In this document: positions 17,353 to 25,069 of the stretch, piece by piece
Layout of the letters: each line of letters starts with the position of its first letter
How positions within the stretch are numbered: the stretch's first letter is position 1
Source of the DNA: Deltaproteobacteria bacterium HGW-Deltaproteobacteria-15
GTDB lineage: Bacteria; Desulfobacterota; DSM-4660; Desulfatiglandales; HGW-15
Length of the DNA: 64,000 bases
Direction of reading: 5' to 3'
Assembly: GCA_002840535.1 (NCBI GenBank)
Contig: PHBH01000009.1
Span: forward strand, 62,001-126,000
The notes under the pieces: generated by a model
Told to the model about the DNA's origin: nothing
The model's input: only the letters and a program-made list of their open reading frames with translations
Database searches by the model: none
Position numbers and translations under genes: made by a program

Positions 17353-18924
17353 ATGCTTATGCGAAAGAAACACCTGAGGATCTTCTTTTCAACGGCTTTG
17401 ATATCTCTTCTTATATTTGTGTTCTCCGCCCCGTCTCATTCCAAAGAACCCAAGAAGATTGCCATCCTTCCCTTTACCATGAATGCAGATCGCGATCTGA
17501 AATTTCTCCAGGAAGGCATCGTGGATATGCTCGCATCCAGGCTGGCATGGAAAGGCGAGCTGGAGGTGCTGGAAAAGGGACTGGTAGGAACTGAGGTCGC
17601 CGCCCATAAGGGATCCTTGAACAGGGAAGCGGCCATTGCCATAGGAAAGCGGCTCCAGGTGGATTATGTGGTTCTCGGCAGTCTCACGGTATTCGGGGAC
17701 AGTGTCAGCGTGGATGCCAGGATATTGGATGTTGCGAAATCGGATGAGCTCGTCAGCGCATTCAACCAGGCCAAAGGCATGGATGCCGTCATCCCTACGA
17801 TTACGCAGTTTGCACTGGACATCAACGAAAAGGTAATGGGTCGGCCGATGGCTTCTGCAGCCGTGCAGGCTCATCCTCAACCAGAGGGACCCGGTGGGCT
17901 GCTGCTGGAGGGCCAACCGTTTGAAGGAAAGGGGGTAAGCCATACCCAGGGGATCAAGGCTGAAGTGGTGAGCATGGACGCGGCGGATGTGGACGGCGAC
18001 GGAATTACTGAACTGATCCTCATCAGCGCCGACACCGTGTATGTATACAAGTGGAAGGAGAAAGGCCTGGCCCAGTTCAAGACCTACAAAGAGCGCTTCG
18101 CCACGAGTTTTCTGTGGGTGAGCGCAGCGGATCTGGATGGAAACGACAAGGCTGAGATCTATGTGAGCAACGCCGGTGCGGCTGACGCAAACTCGTTTGT
18201 GCTCGAGTGGGACGGGAAGGAGTTTCGAAAGATCGCTGAAAAACAGCCCTGGTTTTTCAGGGTAACGGACATGCCAGGGAAAGGAAAGGTCCTGATCGGC
18301 CAGCGCAGAGCGACCGGTGGGGGTTTCCTGGGCAAGGTGGAGTATCTGAAGAGAGAAGGAACTCATTATGTCGCCACAGAGCCCTTGGCACTTCCGCCGC
18401 AGGGCAACGTGTACAATTTCGCGATGGCCGATCTTGGCGGCAGGGGCGTGGTGGACACAGTTCTCCTGACCTCCTCCGAGTTCCTGGTGCTCTATGAGGG
18501 CGGGGCCGAGGAGATCTGGAGGAGCGAGGACCCCTACGGCGGGGCGTACGCTTTCCTGGAGAAACATACGTCGGATGCATCGGATAAGGATCGCGTGTAT
18601 ATGCCATCTCCCATCCTGCTGACGGATGTAGACGAAGACGGCAAAAAAGAGGTAATGGTCTGCAGAAACACGTCCAAGATCGGCCGATTGCTGGACAAGT
18701 TCCGGACCTTCTCCAACGGAACCGTGGACTTCCTGCTGAGAGACGAGGTGGGGCTCGAAAAGAAGTGGAGCACCAAAAGGCTGGGCGGCGCCACTGTGGG
18801 ATACTTGATTGCAGACGTGGATAACGACAAACTTCCCGAACTGGTGGTCGTCTCAGTGATGCGCGAAGAAAAGATGATCCTTGGAGATGCCCGCAGCCGG
18901 ATTGTGGTGTTTGATCTGAAGTAG
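17353..18924 (+). CDS. exported protein: CsgG/FlgO-like N domain plus VCBS/FG-GAP repeats
   Basis: This 523-residue protein has a signal peptide ('IFFSTALISLLIFVFSAPSHS', split about residues 10-30). An N-terminal domain beginning 'KKIAILPFTMNADRDLKFLQ' follows, resembling the nucleotide-fold domain of curli/FlgO/TolB-N-type lipoproteins. A beta-propeller of VCBS/FG-GAP-like repeats occupies about residues 210-523, with calcium-type loops 'DAADVDGDGITE', 'SAADLDGNDKAE', 'LTDVDEDGKKE' and 'IADVDNDKLPE'. It is probably periplasmic or outer-membrane associated. The second ATG (17359) is better spaced from the AAAGG site. A strong terminator follows. The function is unknown; an envelope scaffold or adhesion role is plausible. 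Confidence 0.75.
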   Translation: MLMRKKHLRIFFSTALISLLIFVFSAPSHSKEPKKIAILPFTMNADRDLKFLQEGIVDMLASRLAWKGELEVLEKGLVGTEVAAHKGSLNREAAIAIGKRLQVDYVVLGSLTVFGDSVSVDARILDVAKSDELVSAFNQAKGMDAVIPTITQFALDINEKVMGRPMASAAVQAHPQPEGPGGLLLEGQPFEGKGVSHTQGIKAEVVSMDAADVDGDGITELILISADTVYVYKWKEKGLAQFKTYKERFATSFLWVSAADLDGNDKAEIYVSNAGAADANSFVLEWDGKEFRKIAEKQPWFFRVTDMPGKGKVLIGQRRATGGGFLGKVEYLKREGTHYVATEPLALPPQGNVYNFAMADLGGRGVVDTVLLTSSEFLVLYEGGAEEIWRSEDPYGGAYAFLEKHTSDASDKDRVYMPSPILLTDVDEDGKKEVMVCRNTSKIGRLLDKFRTFSNGTVDFLLRDEVGLEKKWSTKRLGGATVGYLIADVDNDKLPELVVVSVMREEKMILGDARSRIVVFDLK

Positions 18925-18961
18925 GGTGTAAAAAAGTAGGTCATTCAATCTAAAGAACGTG

Positions 18962-18996
18962 AAAAGCCGCGCCTCTGTGCGCGGCTTTCATTTTGC
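18962..18996 (+). terminator. intrinsic terminator after the VCBS gene
   Basis: AAAGCCGCGC (18963-18972) pairs perfectly with GCGCGGCTTT (18979-18988) around a 6-base loop, followed by CATTTT. It lies 38 bases after the stop codon. Confidence 0.88.
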
Positions 18997-19525
18997 CCTA
19001 TAATTTATTGAACCCTGTTTGGTGAGGGAGTGTGAGGGCACGAAGTAGTCTTCTCCGAGAGATCACGATTTTGTGCTCATTTCAAAATCCCCCTCGCAGG
19101 AGTACCCTCTCCATCCTCAATAGCAGTTGCTACTACAGAGGACGGGCCGGTTGCGATTCATTCGGCTTGGAGTGGAATCGCGAGCAGGAGCTCGCTCCAG
19201 GCTGCCTTTCGAAGATCCCGTGTGTTCCCAAGGGCCGCTCCACTCGACATAGAGATGAGGAAACGGGACCATTTTCGTCCCGGCACGCATTCTCCCTGCC
19301 GAAGACTCGTCTGTAAACTACTCAGGACACTAGGCCTCGTCCCTGAAGTACGTTCCATGAAATGTCACTTCGAACGGAGTGAGAATCCAGTTTCAGGTCT
19401 CTCCTTCAGTGCGAGTCGCGGGAGTCGAGATGACAGAAACCACGCTTCACTTTTATTGCAACAGAGTCTCCTACGAAGGAATGACACATCGTCCCGCCTC
19501 CCCCCTCGGCCGGATCTTGCCCAAC
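18997..19525. repeat. gene-free spacer built from dispersed repeats
   Basis: No gene is supported over ~530 bases. One unit, 'GGTTGCGATTCATT' with 'GGAATCGCGAGCAGGAGCTC' (19148-19196), recurs at 54411-54444. A second, 'GTCACTTCGAACGGAGTGAG' (about 19363-19382) with 'GGGAGTCGAGATGAC' (about 19420-19434), resembles a common dispersed palindrome. The open frames here are low-complexity readings of repeats. Confidence 0.6.
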
Positions 19526-19566
19526 TAAAAACCCCTCCCCCGACGTGCGGGGAAGGGGTTTTACGA
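19526..19566 (-). terminator. intrinsic terminator of the porin gene (bidirectional shape)
   Basis: AAAACCCCTCCCC pairs with GGGGAAGGGGTTTT around a short GC-rich loop, with one slipped base. On the minus strand the hairpin lies just beyond the porin stop and ends in TTTT. Confidence 0.8.
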
Positions 19567-19588
19567 AAAAAGAAGTGTCTAGCTCAAG

Positions 19589-20821
19589 CTAGAAAACCAG
19601 CTGGAACTGAACACCGGCGATCAGCTCATCACCAAAGTCCGCGGTGACGTCATCGATGCGCCCTATCTGGGCTTTGTTATCGTCCTTATAGAACATGACT
19701 TCGGGTTTGATGGTGAAATTCTTGGTCATCTTGATCGGCAGGTTGACGCCGTACATCCAACGTTCACGCTCCCTTTCACCCTGGCCCGGGATAACGATAC
19801 CAACCGCATCGGTTTCCCACTGCTGATAACCGACGATACCATGAATTTCCGCAGGACCGAAATTGAAGCCCAGATCGATCCAGGCGGCCAGGACTTCGGT
19901 ATCCTCAATCTGCAAGTCGCCATTGGCATCAATATAACCGATGGCAGCACCGTTCCCGCCGACATAGTTGGCATTCCCCAGGTTCTCCCCGTAGGTGACT
20001 TCACCTCTGACCGTTACGGGACCAAAGCCTGCTGCAACACCAAGGGCCGCGCCCCAGATATCCACGGTATCCTCACTGCCGGGAGCTACTCCATCATATT
20101 CCTGTGTCAACCAGGTGACGCTCGGCTCGATGACGAAGTTGGCGATCTTGATGTTGAGGGCCAAGTCGATTCTCGGAATTACGCTGTTTTCCTCGACAAC
20201 CTGGAACCCGCCCACGCCTGGATCGGCTGGGAAGAAGGCGACTGCCTCTGCCGTGTTGTTCGAAGGATCGATGAGCTCAACTTCCAGTCTCACCATGTCG
20301 CTGAACTTGAAAAAGTTCTTGATACCGTCTCTGGCGGTACCGCCGTGTACGTTACCCCAGCCGGCGCCAACGATATGCGCTGCGGACTGGCCAAGGGACT
20401 GGCTCGGGGCCATGATTGCAAAGGTTTGCTCCTGGCGGCCGAACCTGGTGTACCAACCCGGGGTCCAATGGTAATCGATGTACGCGAACTCGGGGTCGAA
20501 ACCCTGCACGGTTCCGGGACCACCACCTGTCGGGGCGCCGTACCGGAGCTGGATCCTGCCATGGACCTTCTTGTCTTCGCTCGTCCACTGAACGTCAAAG
20601 CGGTTCAGTGCCTGAGGAAGGTTGATGTTGGTCTGCTGCCTGTCGTTACGATCAAAATTGACGGTATTGCTTGGCACGCCGCCAAATTGTCTCTCCCCAT
20701 CTACGTCTTGGAAGAACGCGTCGAGGGTGATCATGCCGCTGATTTTTACCTGCGCCATGGCAGGCGCAGCCAGTGCAAAGCAGCACATAGCGGCTACTAA
20801 ACCGATAAGAATCTTCTTCAT
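19589..20821 (-). CDS. outer-membrane porin-like beta-barrel protein
   Basis: This 410-residue protein has a clear signal peptide ('MKKILIGLVAAMCCFALAAP', cleavage after AMA-Q). A mature part rich in alternating amphipathic strands follows, ending in 'GVQFQLVF' with the C-terminal phenylalanine typical of Bam-inserted barrels. No trimeric-porin motif is obvious. Similar proteins are abundant general porins in sulfate-reducing and syntrophic Deltaproteobacteria. TAGGAGG precedes the ATG. A canonical promoter lies ~147 bases upstream and a strong terminator follows, consistent with a highly expressed single-gene transcript. Substrate specificity cannot be read. Confidence 0.82.
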   Translation of the reverse strand: MKKILIGLVAAMCCFALAAPAMAQVKISGMITLDAFFQDVDGERQFGGVPSNTVNFDRNDRQQTNINLPQALNRFDVQWTSEDKKVHGRIQLRYGAPTGGGPGTVQGFDPEFAYIDYHWTPGWYTRFGRQEQTFAIMAPSQSLGQSAAHIVGAGWGNVHGGTARDGIKNFFKFSDMVRLEVELIDPSNNTAEAVAFFPADPGVGGFQVVEENSVIPRIDLALNIKIANFVIEPSVTWLTQEYDGVAPGSEDTVDIWGAALGVAAGFGPVTVRGEVTYGENLGNANYVGGNGAAIGYIDANGDLQIEDTEVLAAWIDLGFNFGPAEIHGIVGYQQWETDAVGIVIPGQGERERERWMYGVNLPIKMTKNFTIKPEVMFYKDDNKAQIGRIDDVTADFGDELIAGVQFQLVF

Positions 20822-20967
20822 TACTCTTTCCTCCTAAAGTAAGATTTCCTAAGTTTGGTTGTTTGAAAGCGAACAAATGCCTATACCTTTTTTGTATCAC
20901 CTCCTTTTCCTGAGAGATATCGCCCGCATACCCGACTCCCATCTGGGCCGGACGACAATTTTGGCGA

Positions 20968-20996
20968 TTTGTATCAGCTTACATCGGGATTGTCAA
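20968..20996 (-). promoter_or_regulatory. sigma-70 promoter for the porin
   Basis: On the minus strand TTGACA (20996-20991) is separated by 17 bases from TACAAA (20973-20968). This gives a leader of about 140 bases. The leader contains AAGGAGGTGAT around 20900, a perfect anti-Shine-Dalgarno match not followed by a convincing reading frame. Confidence 0.7.
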
Positions 20997-21007
20997 CATT
21001 TTTCTGT

Positions 21008-21036
21008 ATAGGCCCGGCGTAGGTTGTTACGCCTAT
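21008..21036. promoter_or_regulatory. nested inverted repeats upstream of the porin promoter
   Basis: GGCGTA (21016-21021) and TACGCC (21028-21033) form a perfect inverted repeat with a 6-base gap. ATAGGC (21008-21013) and GCCTAT (21031-21036) give an overlapping alternative pair. The site lies 12-40 bases upstream of the porin -35 box, where an activator or repressor could bind. The rest of the 20822-21248 divergent spacer holds no gene. Confidence 0.4.
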
Positions 21037-21248
21037 GTACGCAGGGCATACTCCCTTTTTTGCGCTGCAGTGCCTATTGTTTCTCCCTCCAAATCGCCTT
21101 GATAAGAACCTCTTTTTTATGATAGGAATAACGGTCTCTCATCTTCTCTGTATCCATTGAAATAAAGAGTAGTTGCTGTGATTCAACACTTATGCATGTA
21201 ACGTGCCATAGCGTCTCATAAAGATCACCTAGTATAGGGAGTCATACC

Positions 21249-21668
21249 ATGGGCGAAGAAGAAAAGGGGTTTGTTGTCAAAGACAGAAGATCTCTGGATG
21301 AGAAAGGGGATTTAAAGGCGGAGCAGCCAGAGGGAAAAAAGCCCGAGGAGAAACCCGGGAAGAAGCAGGAAGGCAAACAACAGGAGCCCACAAGGGATCA
21401 GGAACAGCGAATTCCCTTGCCGGAGGTGAGCTTTAATTCGCTCATCTTCAGCCTCAGTTCCTCGGCCCTGCTGCACCTCGGAGAGATTCAGGACCCATAC
21501 ACGGGGCAGAACAAAACCGACCTGCCCCTTGCCAAGCACACAATCGATCTGATCGCGCTGCTCAAGTCCAAGACCAAAGGGAACCTGACCGATGAGGAAT
21601 CGAAGTTCCTGGAATCCGTTCTTGCCGATCTCAGATGGCGCTACGTGAAGGCGGCCGAGAAGGCGTGA
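21249..21668 (+). CDS. DUF1844 domain protein
   Basis: This 139-residue protein has a charged, disordered N terminus (about residues 1-55, rich in Glu/Lys/Gln) and a DUF1844 domain ('PEVSFNSLIFSLSSSALLHL', 'GEIQDPYTGQ', 'NLPLAKHTIDLIALLK'-like helix, 'GNLTDEESKFLESVLADLRW'). DUF1844 proteins are small, widespread in Deltaproteobacteria and of unknown function. The ATG at 21249 follows AGGGAG. The stop overlaps the GTG chosen for ispE, and pairing with ispE suggests co-translation. Confidence 0.8.
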   Translation: MGEEEKGFVVKDRRSLDEKGDLKAEQPEGKKPEEKPGKKQEGKQQEPTRDQEQRIPLPEVSFNSLIFSLSSSALLHLGEIQDPYTGQNKTDLPLAKHTIDLIALLKSKTKGNLTDEESKFLESVLADLRWRYVKAAEKA

Positions 21669-22525
21669 GGATTTCCGGAAACAGCATGAAGTCCCCTGCA
21701 AAACTCAACCTTCGCCTGAAGGTGACGGGCATCCGGTCTGACGGGTACCACAATCTTGTCTCAATCATGGTGCCGATAGATCTATTTGATTTCTTGGATT
21801 TCAGCTTTACCCATTCCGGGAAAGACAGGATTGCCTGCACCGGATACGCGGTCCCCTCTGATGAGAAGAATCTCATCATGAAGGCGATCAACGCTTTCCG
21901 GAAAACGGCCGGAGCGGCAACCGGGGTGAGCGTGGGCCTTCAGAAGAACATTCCCGTAAGCGCCGGTCTGGGCGGAGGCAGCAGCAACGCGGCAGCTGCG
22001 CTTCTATGGATGAATGACGCCTTTGGAAAACCTCTCTCGTCCGAGAGGCTCCATGATCTGGCCGCCAGGCTCGGAGCGGACGTACCTTTCTTTCTGGACT
22101 GCAGGCCGGCTATTGCCCGAGGCATAGGGGAAGTTCTGGAACCAATAGACCCGTGGCCGCAGCATTGGTATGTCATCGTTGCTCCTGCTCTGCACGTCTC
22201 CACGGCATGGGTCTACGGAAACTATAGATTAAATGAGTTGACAAGAGACGAATATCATTATATTAAGGATCAATTAGGCAATGATTCCCTTGCAATTGCC
22301 CACATCCTCGAGAATGACTTAGAAACGGTAACCTCAGCCAGCTTCCCAATCATTGAAACCATAAAGTTCCATTTGAAAGAGGCAGGGGCGGCAGGAGTCC
22401 TTATGTCGGGGAGTGGGCCAAGTGTTTTTGGGGTATTCAAAGATTCACAAAGCGCCGGAAGAGCAAAGAAACAGCTCGCTTCGCTGAATATCGGCGATGT
22501 TTTTGCGGTAACGGATCGCGTTTAG
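21665..22525 (+). CDS. ispE: 4-diphosphocytidyl-2-C-methyl-D-erythritol kinase
   Basis: This 286-residue GHMP kinase phosphorylates CDP-methylerythritol in the MEP isoprenoid pathway. Motifs: 'SPAKLNLRLKVTGIRSDGYH' at the N terminus with the substrate-binding Lys and His; 'IPVSAGLGGGSSNAAAAL' as the ATP-binding glycine loop; 'RLGADVPFFL' with the catalytic Asp; and 'LMSGSGPSVFGVF' as the third GHMP motif. The GTG at 21665 overlaps the preceding stop (GTGA) and follows GAGAAGG; the ATG at 21686 is the alternative. The order ispE, tRNA-Gln, prs, rplY, pth is a familiar deltaproteobacterial arrangement. Confidence 0.95.
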   Translation: MRISGNSMKSPAKLNLRLKVTGIRSDGYHNLVSIMVPIDLFDFLDFSFTHSGKDRIACTGYAVPSDEKNLIMKAINAFRKTAGAATGVSVGLQKNIPVSAGLGGGSSNAAAALLWMNDAFGKPLSSERLHDLAARLGADVPFFLDCRPAIARGIGEVLEPIDPWPQHWYVIVAPALHVSTAWVYGNYRLNELTRDEYHYIKDQLGNDSLAIAHILENDLETVTSASFPIIETIKFHLKEAGAAGVLMSGSGPSVFGVFKDSQSAGRAKKQLASLNIGDVFAVTDRV

Positions 22526-22526
22526 C

Positions 22527-22643
22527 ATTTATCATTGAACATTTTTCATTCAACATTTGTCATTCATAGGCGCCGAATGAGCGAACGGTACCTCACTCGG
22601 TTCAATGGCAAATGATCAATGTTAAATGATAAATGCTCAATGA
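22527..22643. repeat. AT-rich CATTTATCATTGAACATT inverted repeat, copy 1
   Basis: The left arm 'GCATTTATCATTGAACATTT' plus TTCATTCAACATTTGTCATT mirrors the right arm 'CAAATGATCAATGTTAAATG' plus ATAAATGCTCAATG. They are separated by a ~35-base GC-richer centre. A relative of the right arm lies at 36354-36392. It sits immediately upstream of tRNA-Gln. Confidence 0.75.
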
Positions 22644-22647
22644 GCTC

Positions 22648-22722
22648 TGGGGCGTCGTCAAGCGGTAAGACACGGGCCTTTGGAGCCCGCATTCGGAGGT
22701 TCGAATCCTCCCGCCCCAGCCA
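22648..22722 (+). tRNA. tRNA-Gln (anticodon TTG)
   Basis: A complete cloverleaf is readable: acceptor TGGGGCG pairs with CGCCCCA, the D arm is present, the anticodon stem CGGGC/GCCCG closes a 7-base loop CTTTGGA with anticodon TTG, and the T arm GGAGG/CCTCC encloses TTCGAAT. Discriminator G and CCA are encoded. It reads CAA glutamine codons (and CAG by wobble). It lies between ispE and prs. Confidence 0.95.
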
Positions 22723-22835
22723 ATGATAAAACAGAGGTCGGAGGTCAGGGGGTCGGCAAATGCAGGAGGAGGTCAGAGGATCCAATCTGACTGAATCCTG
22801 GATCTTGGATCCTGGATCTCGTTAGAGGGTACTCG

Positions 22836-23765
22836 ATGAAGGTCATCAGTGGAACGTCAAACCCGGATCTATCCAGAGAAGTCTGCGCGTACCTGGGCAT
22901 AAAACCCGTACAACTGACGGCCAAGTCCTTCAGTGACGGGGAGACACAGATTGAAATCCATGAGAATGTCAGGGGAAGAGATGTTTTCGTGATCCAGTCC
23001 ACCTGCCCTCCCGTGAACGACAATTTGATGCAGCTCCTGATCATCATGGACGCCCTGAAGAGGGCCTCTGCCAGAAGAATTTCGGCGGTCATTCCTTATT
23101 ACGGGTATGCCAGACAGGACAGAAAGGTGAAGCCCAGGGTGCCCATCAGTGCAAAACTGGTGGCCGATCTGATCACCGTGGCCGGTGCGAACAAGGTAGT
23201 CTCCATGGATCTGCATGCTGGGCAGATCCAGGGGTACTTCAATATCCCCGTCGACAATATCTTTGCAGCTCCCATCCTTCTGACTCATATCCGAAATCAT
23301 TTTGATGGCGGCCTGGTCATCGTATCCCCTGATGCCGGCGGAGTGGAAAGGGCAAGAGCGTTTGCAAAGCGACTTGAAGCAGGGCTTGCGATTATCGATA
23401 AACGAAGAGATGCGCCTAACGTTGCCGAGGCCATGAACATCATCGGCGAAGTGGACAAGAAAACCGTAGTCATCCTGGACGACATGGTAGACACGGCTGG
23501 AACGCTTACGCAAGCCGCAGGGGCTCTTGCAAAAAGAGGGGCGCGAAAAATATTCGCCTGCTGCACGCACGCTGTTCTCTCCGGGCCCGCTATCGAGAGG
23601 ATCGAGAATTCTCCGCTCGACCAGGTCGTGGTGACCAATACCGTGCCTCTGAACGAGAAGGCAAGGAAGTGCTCGAAAATCACCGTACTCTCTGTGGCCG
23701 AATTGCTCGGAGAGTCCATCAAGAGAAGCTATAATTCCGATTCGGTGAGCAATTTATTTGTGTAG
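22836..23765 (+). CDS. prs: ribose-phosphate pyrophosphokinase
   Basis: This 309-residue enzyme makes PRPP from ribose 5-phosphate and ATP for nucleotide, histidine and tryptophan synthesis. Visible motifs are '[20 protein letters not shown]', the ATP-binding '[15 protein letters not shown]', '[15 protein letters not shown]' (Mg/ATP-binding His), '[11 protein letters not shown]', and the PRPP loop '[17 protein letters not shown]'. One change from common sequences is '[12 protein letters not shown]' for the usual 'KxxxR.PI(S/T)A', still consistent. The length is normal. AGAGGG precedes the ATG. rplY follows after 11 bases. Confidence 0.97.
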   Translation: MKVISGTSNPDLSREVCAYLGIKPVQLTAKSFSDGETQIEIHENVRGRDVFVIQSTCPPVNDNLMQLLIIMDALKRASARRISAVIPYYGYARQDRKVKPRVPISAKLVADLITVAGANKVVSMDLHAGQIQGYFNIPVDNIFAAPILLTHIRNHFDGGLVIVSPDAGGVERARAFAKRLEAGLAIIDKRRDAPNVAEAMNIIGEVDKKTVVILDDMVDTAGTLTQAAGALAKRGARKIFACCTHAVLSGPAIERIENSPLDQVVVTNTVPLNEKARKCSKITVLSVAELLGESIKRSYNSDSVSNLFV

Positions 23766-23776
23766 GGAGGAAATGA

Positions 23777-24421
23777 ATGGAGCAACTCACGCTTAATGCG
23801 CACTCAAGAAAAACCCGGGGCAAGGAAGCCGCCCGGAAACTCCGCCGGCAGAATCAGATGCCGGCCGTATTCTACGGTCCTCACTCGGATCCGGTGGAAC
23901 TGGCTGTAGACGTCCACGAACTTGAAAAGGTTCTGCGTCAGACGAGCAGTGAAAACATTTTCCTTGATCTCCGGATGGAGTCGGACGGCAACTGGGACAC
24001 GAGAACGGTCATACTCAAGGACCTTCAGCTCCACCCCGTGAAGCACGTTTACTACCATGCGGATTTCTACGAAATTCCCATGGACAAGGAAGTATCCTTC
24101 CAGATCCCCATCCACTGCGTAAACACGCCGGTGGGAGTTTCAAAGGGCGGGATTCTGGAGCAGATCGTGCGAGAGCTCACGGTGACCTGTCTCCCCTCGA
24201 AGCTGGTGGATCGTCTGGATCTGGATGTTTCCGGGCTGGACGTTGGAGACTCCTTGCACATACGTGACATCCAGATGCCCGAAGGAATCAGGACCGCCAT
24301 GAACGGCGACCAGACGGTTGCGTTGGTGGCAGTCCCGGTTGTAAAGGCTGAAAAAGCAGAAGGCGAAGAAGAGGAGGCCAAGGAGGGAGAGGAAGCCTCT
24401 CCGGAACCGGCCGCCGAATAA
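23777..24421 (+). CDS. rplY: 50S ribosomal protein L25 (Ctc/TL5 form)
   Basis: This 214-residue two-domain L25 binds 5S rRNA. The N-terminal L25 domain spans about 1-92 ('RKTRGKEAARKLRRQNQMPA', 'FYGPHSDPVELAVDVHEL'). The TL5/CTC beta-domain spans about 98-185 ('DFYEIPMDKEVSFQIPIHCV', 'RLDLDVSGLDVGDSLHIRDI'). A disordered tail rich in Glu/Ala follows ('EGEEEEAKEGEEASPEPAAE'). GGGAGG precedes the start. It lies between prs and pth, a conserved order that suggests one transcript. Confidence 0.95.
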   Translation: MEQLTLNAHSRKTRGKEAARKLRRQNQMPAVFYGPHSDPVELAVDVHELEKVLRQTSSENIFLDLRMESDGNWDTRTVILKDLQLHPVKHVYYHADFYEIPMDKEVSFQIPIHCVNTPVGVSKGGILEQIVRELTVTCLPSKLVDRLDLDVSGLDVGDSLHIRDIQMPEGIRTAMNGDQTVALVAVPVVKAEKAEGEEEEAKEGEEASPEPAAE

Positions 24422-24484
24422 GGGCACAAGAAGTAACTTTTGCGGAGAGAAAGGAGGTGAGGGGAACTCGCTAAAGATTTGTAT

Positions 24485-25069
24485 ATGATCGCAGGTCTCG
24501 GAAATCCCGGGCCGGAATACAGGAAAACCCGCCACAACATGGGCTTCAGGGTGATCGAGCAGTGGGCTGAGTCGCTTGGCATCGCCCTGAGGAGCCGACG
24601 TTTTCACTCCAAAAGCGGCCGGGCCTTAATGGAAGGCCGGGGGATCATCCTTCTCTGTCCTCAGACATACATGAACAGGAGCGGTATGGCCGTCAAGGCT
24701 TGCGCCGATTACTTCGGCGTTGAAACAGGAAACATGCTCGTCGTCCATGATGACATCGATCTTCCCCTGGGAAGAGTCAAGGTCGTCAGGAGCGGCGGTG
24801 CCGGAGGACACAAGGGGATTCAATCCATTATCGACTACATGGGCACCAATGGGTTTGCCCGCGTAAAGATGGGGGTAGGTCGGCCGCGGTCCCTGCAACC
24901 CGTGGACGAATTCGTTCTGAAACCCTTCAGTTCTGAAGAGGATACGGTTGTTGAAGAAGTCGTTCGACTGGCGGTTCGGGCTTGTGAGGAATTTGTTTTG
25001 ATGGGTCTGGAACATGCAATGGGTAATGTGAACTGGCAACACCTAGATCAAAAGGAGGGAGAACACTGA
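24485..25069 (+). CDS. pth: peptidyl-tRNA hydrolase
   Basis: This 194-residue esterase releases tRNA from peptidyl-tRNA that drops off ribosomes. '[20 protein letters not shown]' contains the Asn and catalytic His. '[11 protein letters not shown]', '[15 protein letters not shown]' with the catalytic Asp, and '[12 protein letters not shown]' are intact. ATG 24485 is given; a TTG at 24479 would match the family's 'M-x-x-I' start and is possible. A strong AAGGAGGTGAGGGG lies about 20 bases upstream, unusually far. Its stop overlaps the ATG of hppA (TGATG). Confidence 0.94.
   Translation: MIAGLGNPGPEYRKTRHNMGFRVIEQWAESLGIALRSRRFHSKSGRALMEGRGIILLCPQTYMNRSGMAVKACADYFGVETGNMLVVHDDIDLPLGRVKVVRSGGAGGHKGIQSIIDYMGTNGFARVKMGVGRPRSLQPVDEFVLKPFSSEEDTVVEEVVRLAVRACEEFVLMGLEHAMGNVNWQHLDQKEGEH

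Noticed and set aside
17389..18567. Antisense frame opposite the VCBS-repeat protein
   Set aside because: It is a shadow of DxDxDG-coding codons, with no start context or homology.
19222..19647. 141-codon frame in the 19 kb spacer
   Set aside because: It is built from dispersed repeats and runs into the porin terminator; no coding signature.
19841..20800. Long open frame opposite the porin
   Set aside because: The porin on the other strand has signal peptide, barrel pattern, promoter and terminator; this frame has none.
22527..22643. Possible CRISPR-like repeat array
   Set aside because: There are only two arms in inverted orientation, no regular spacers and no cas genes.
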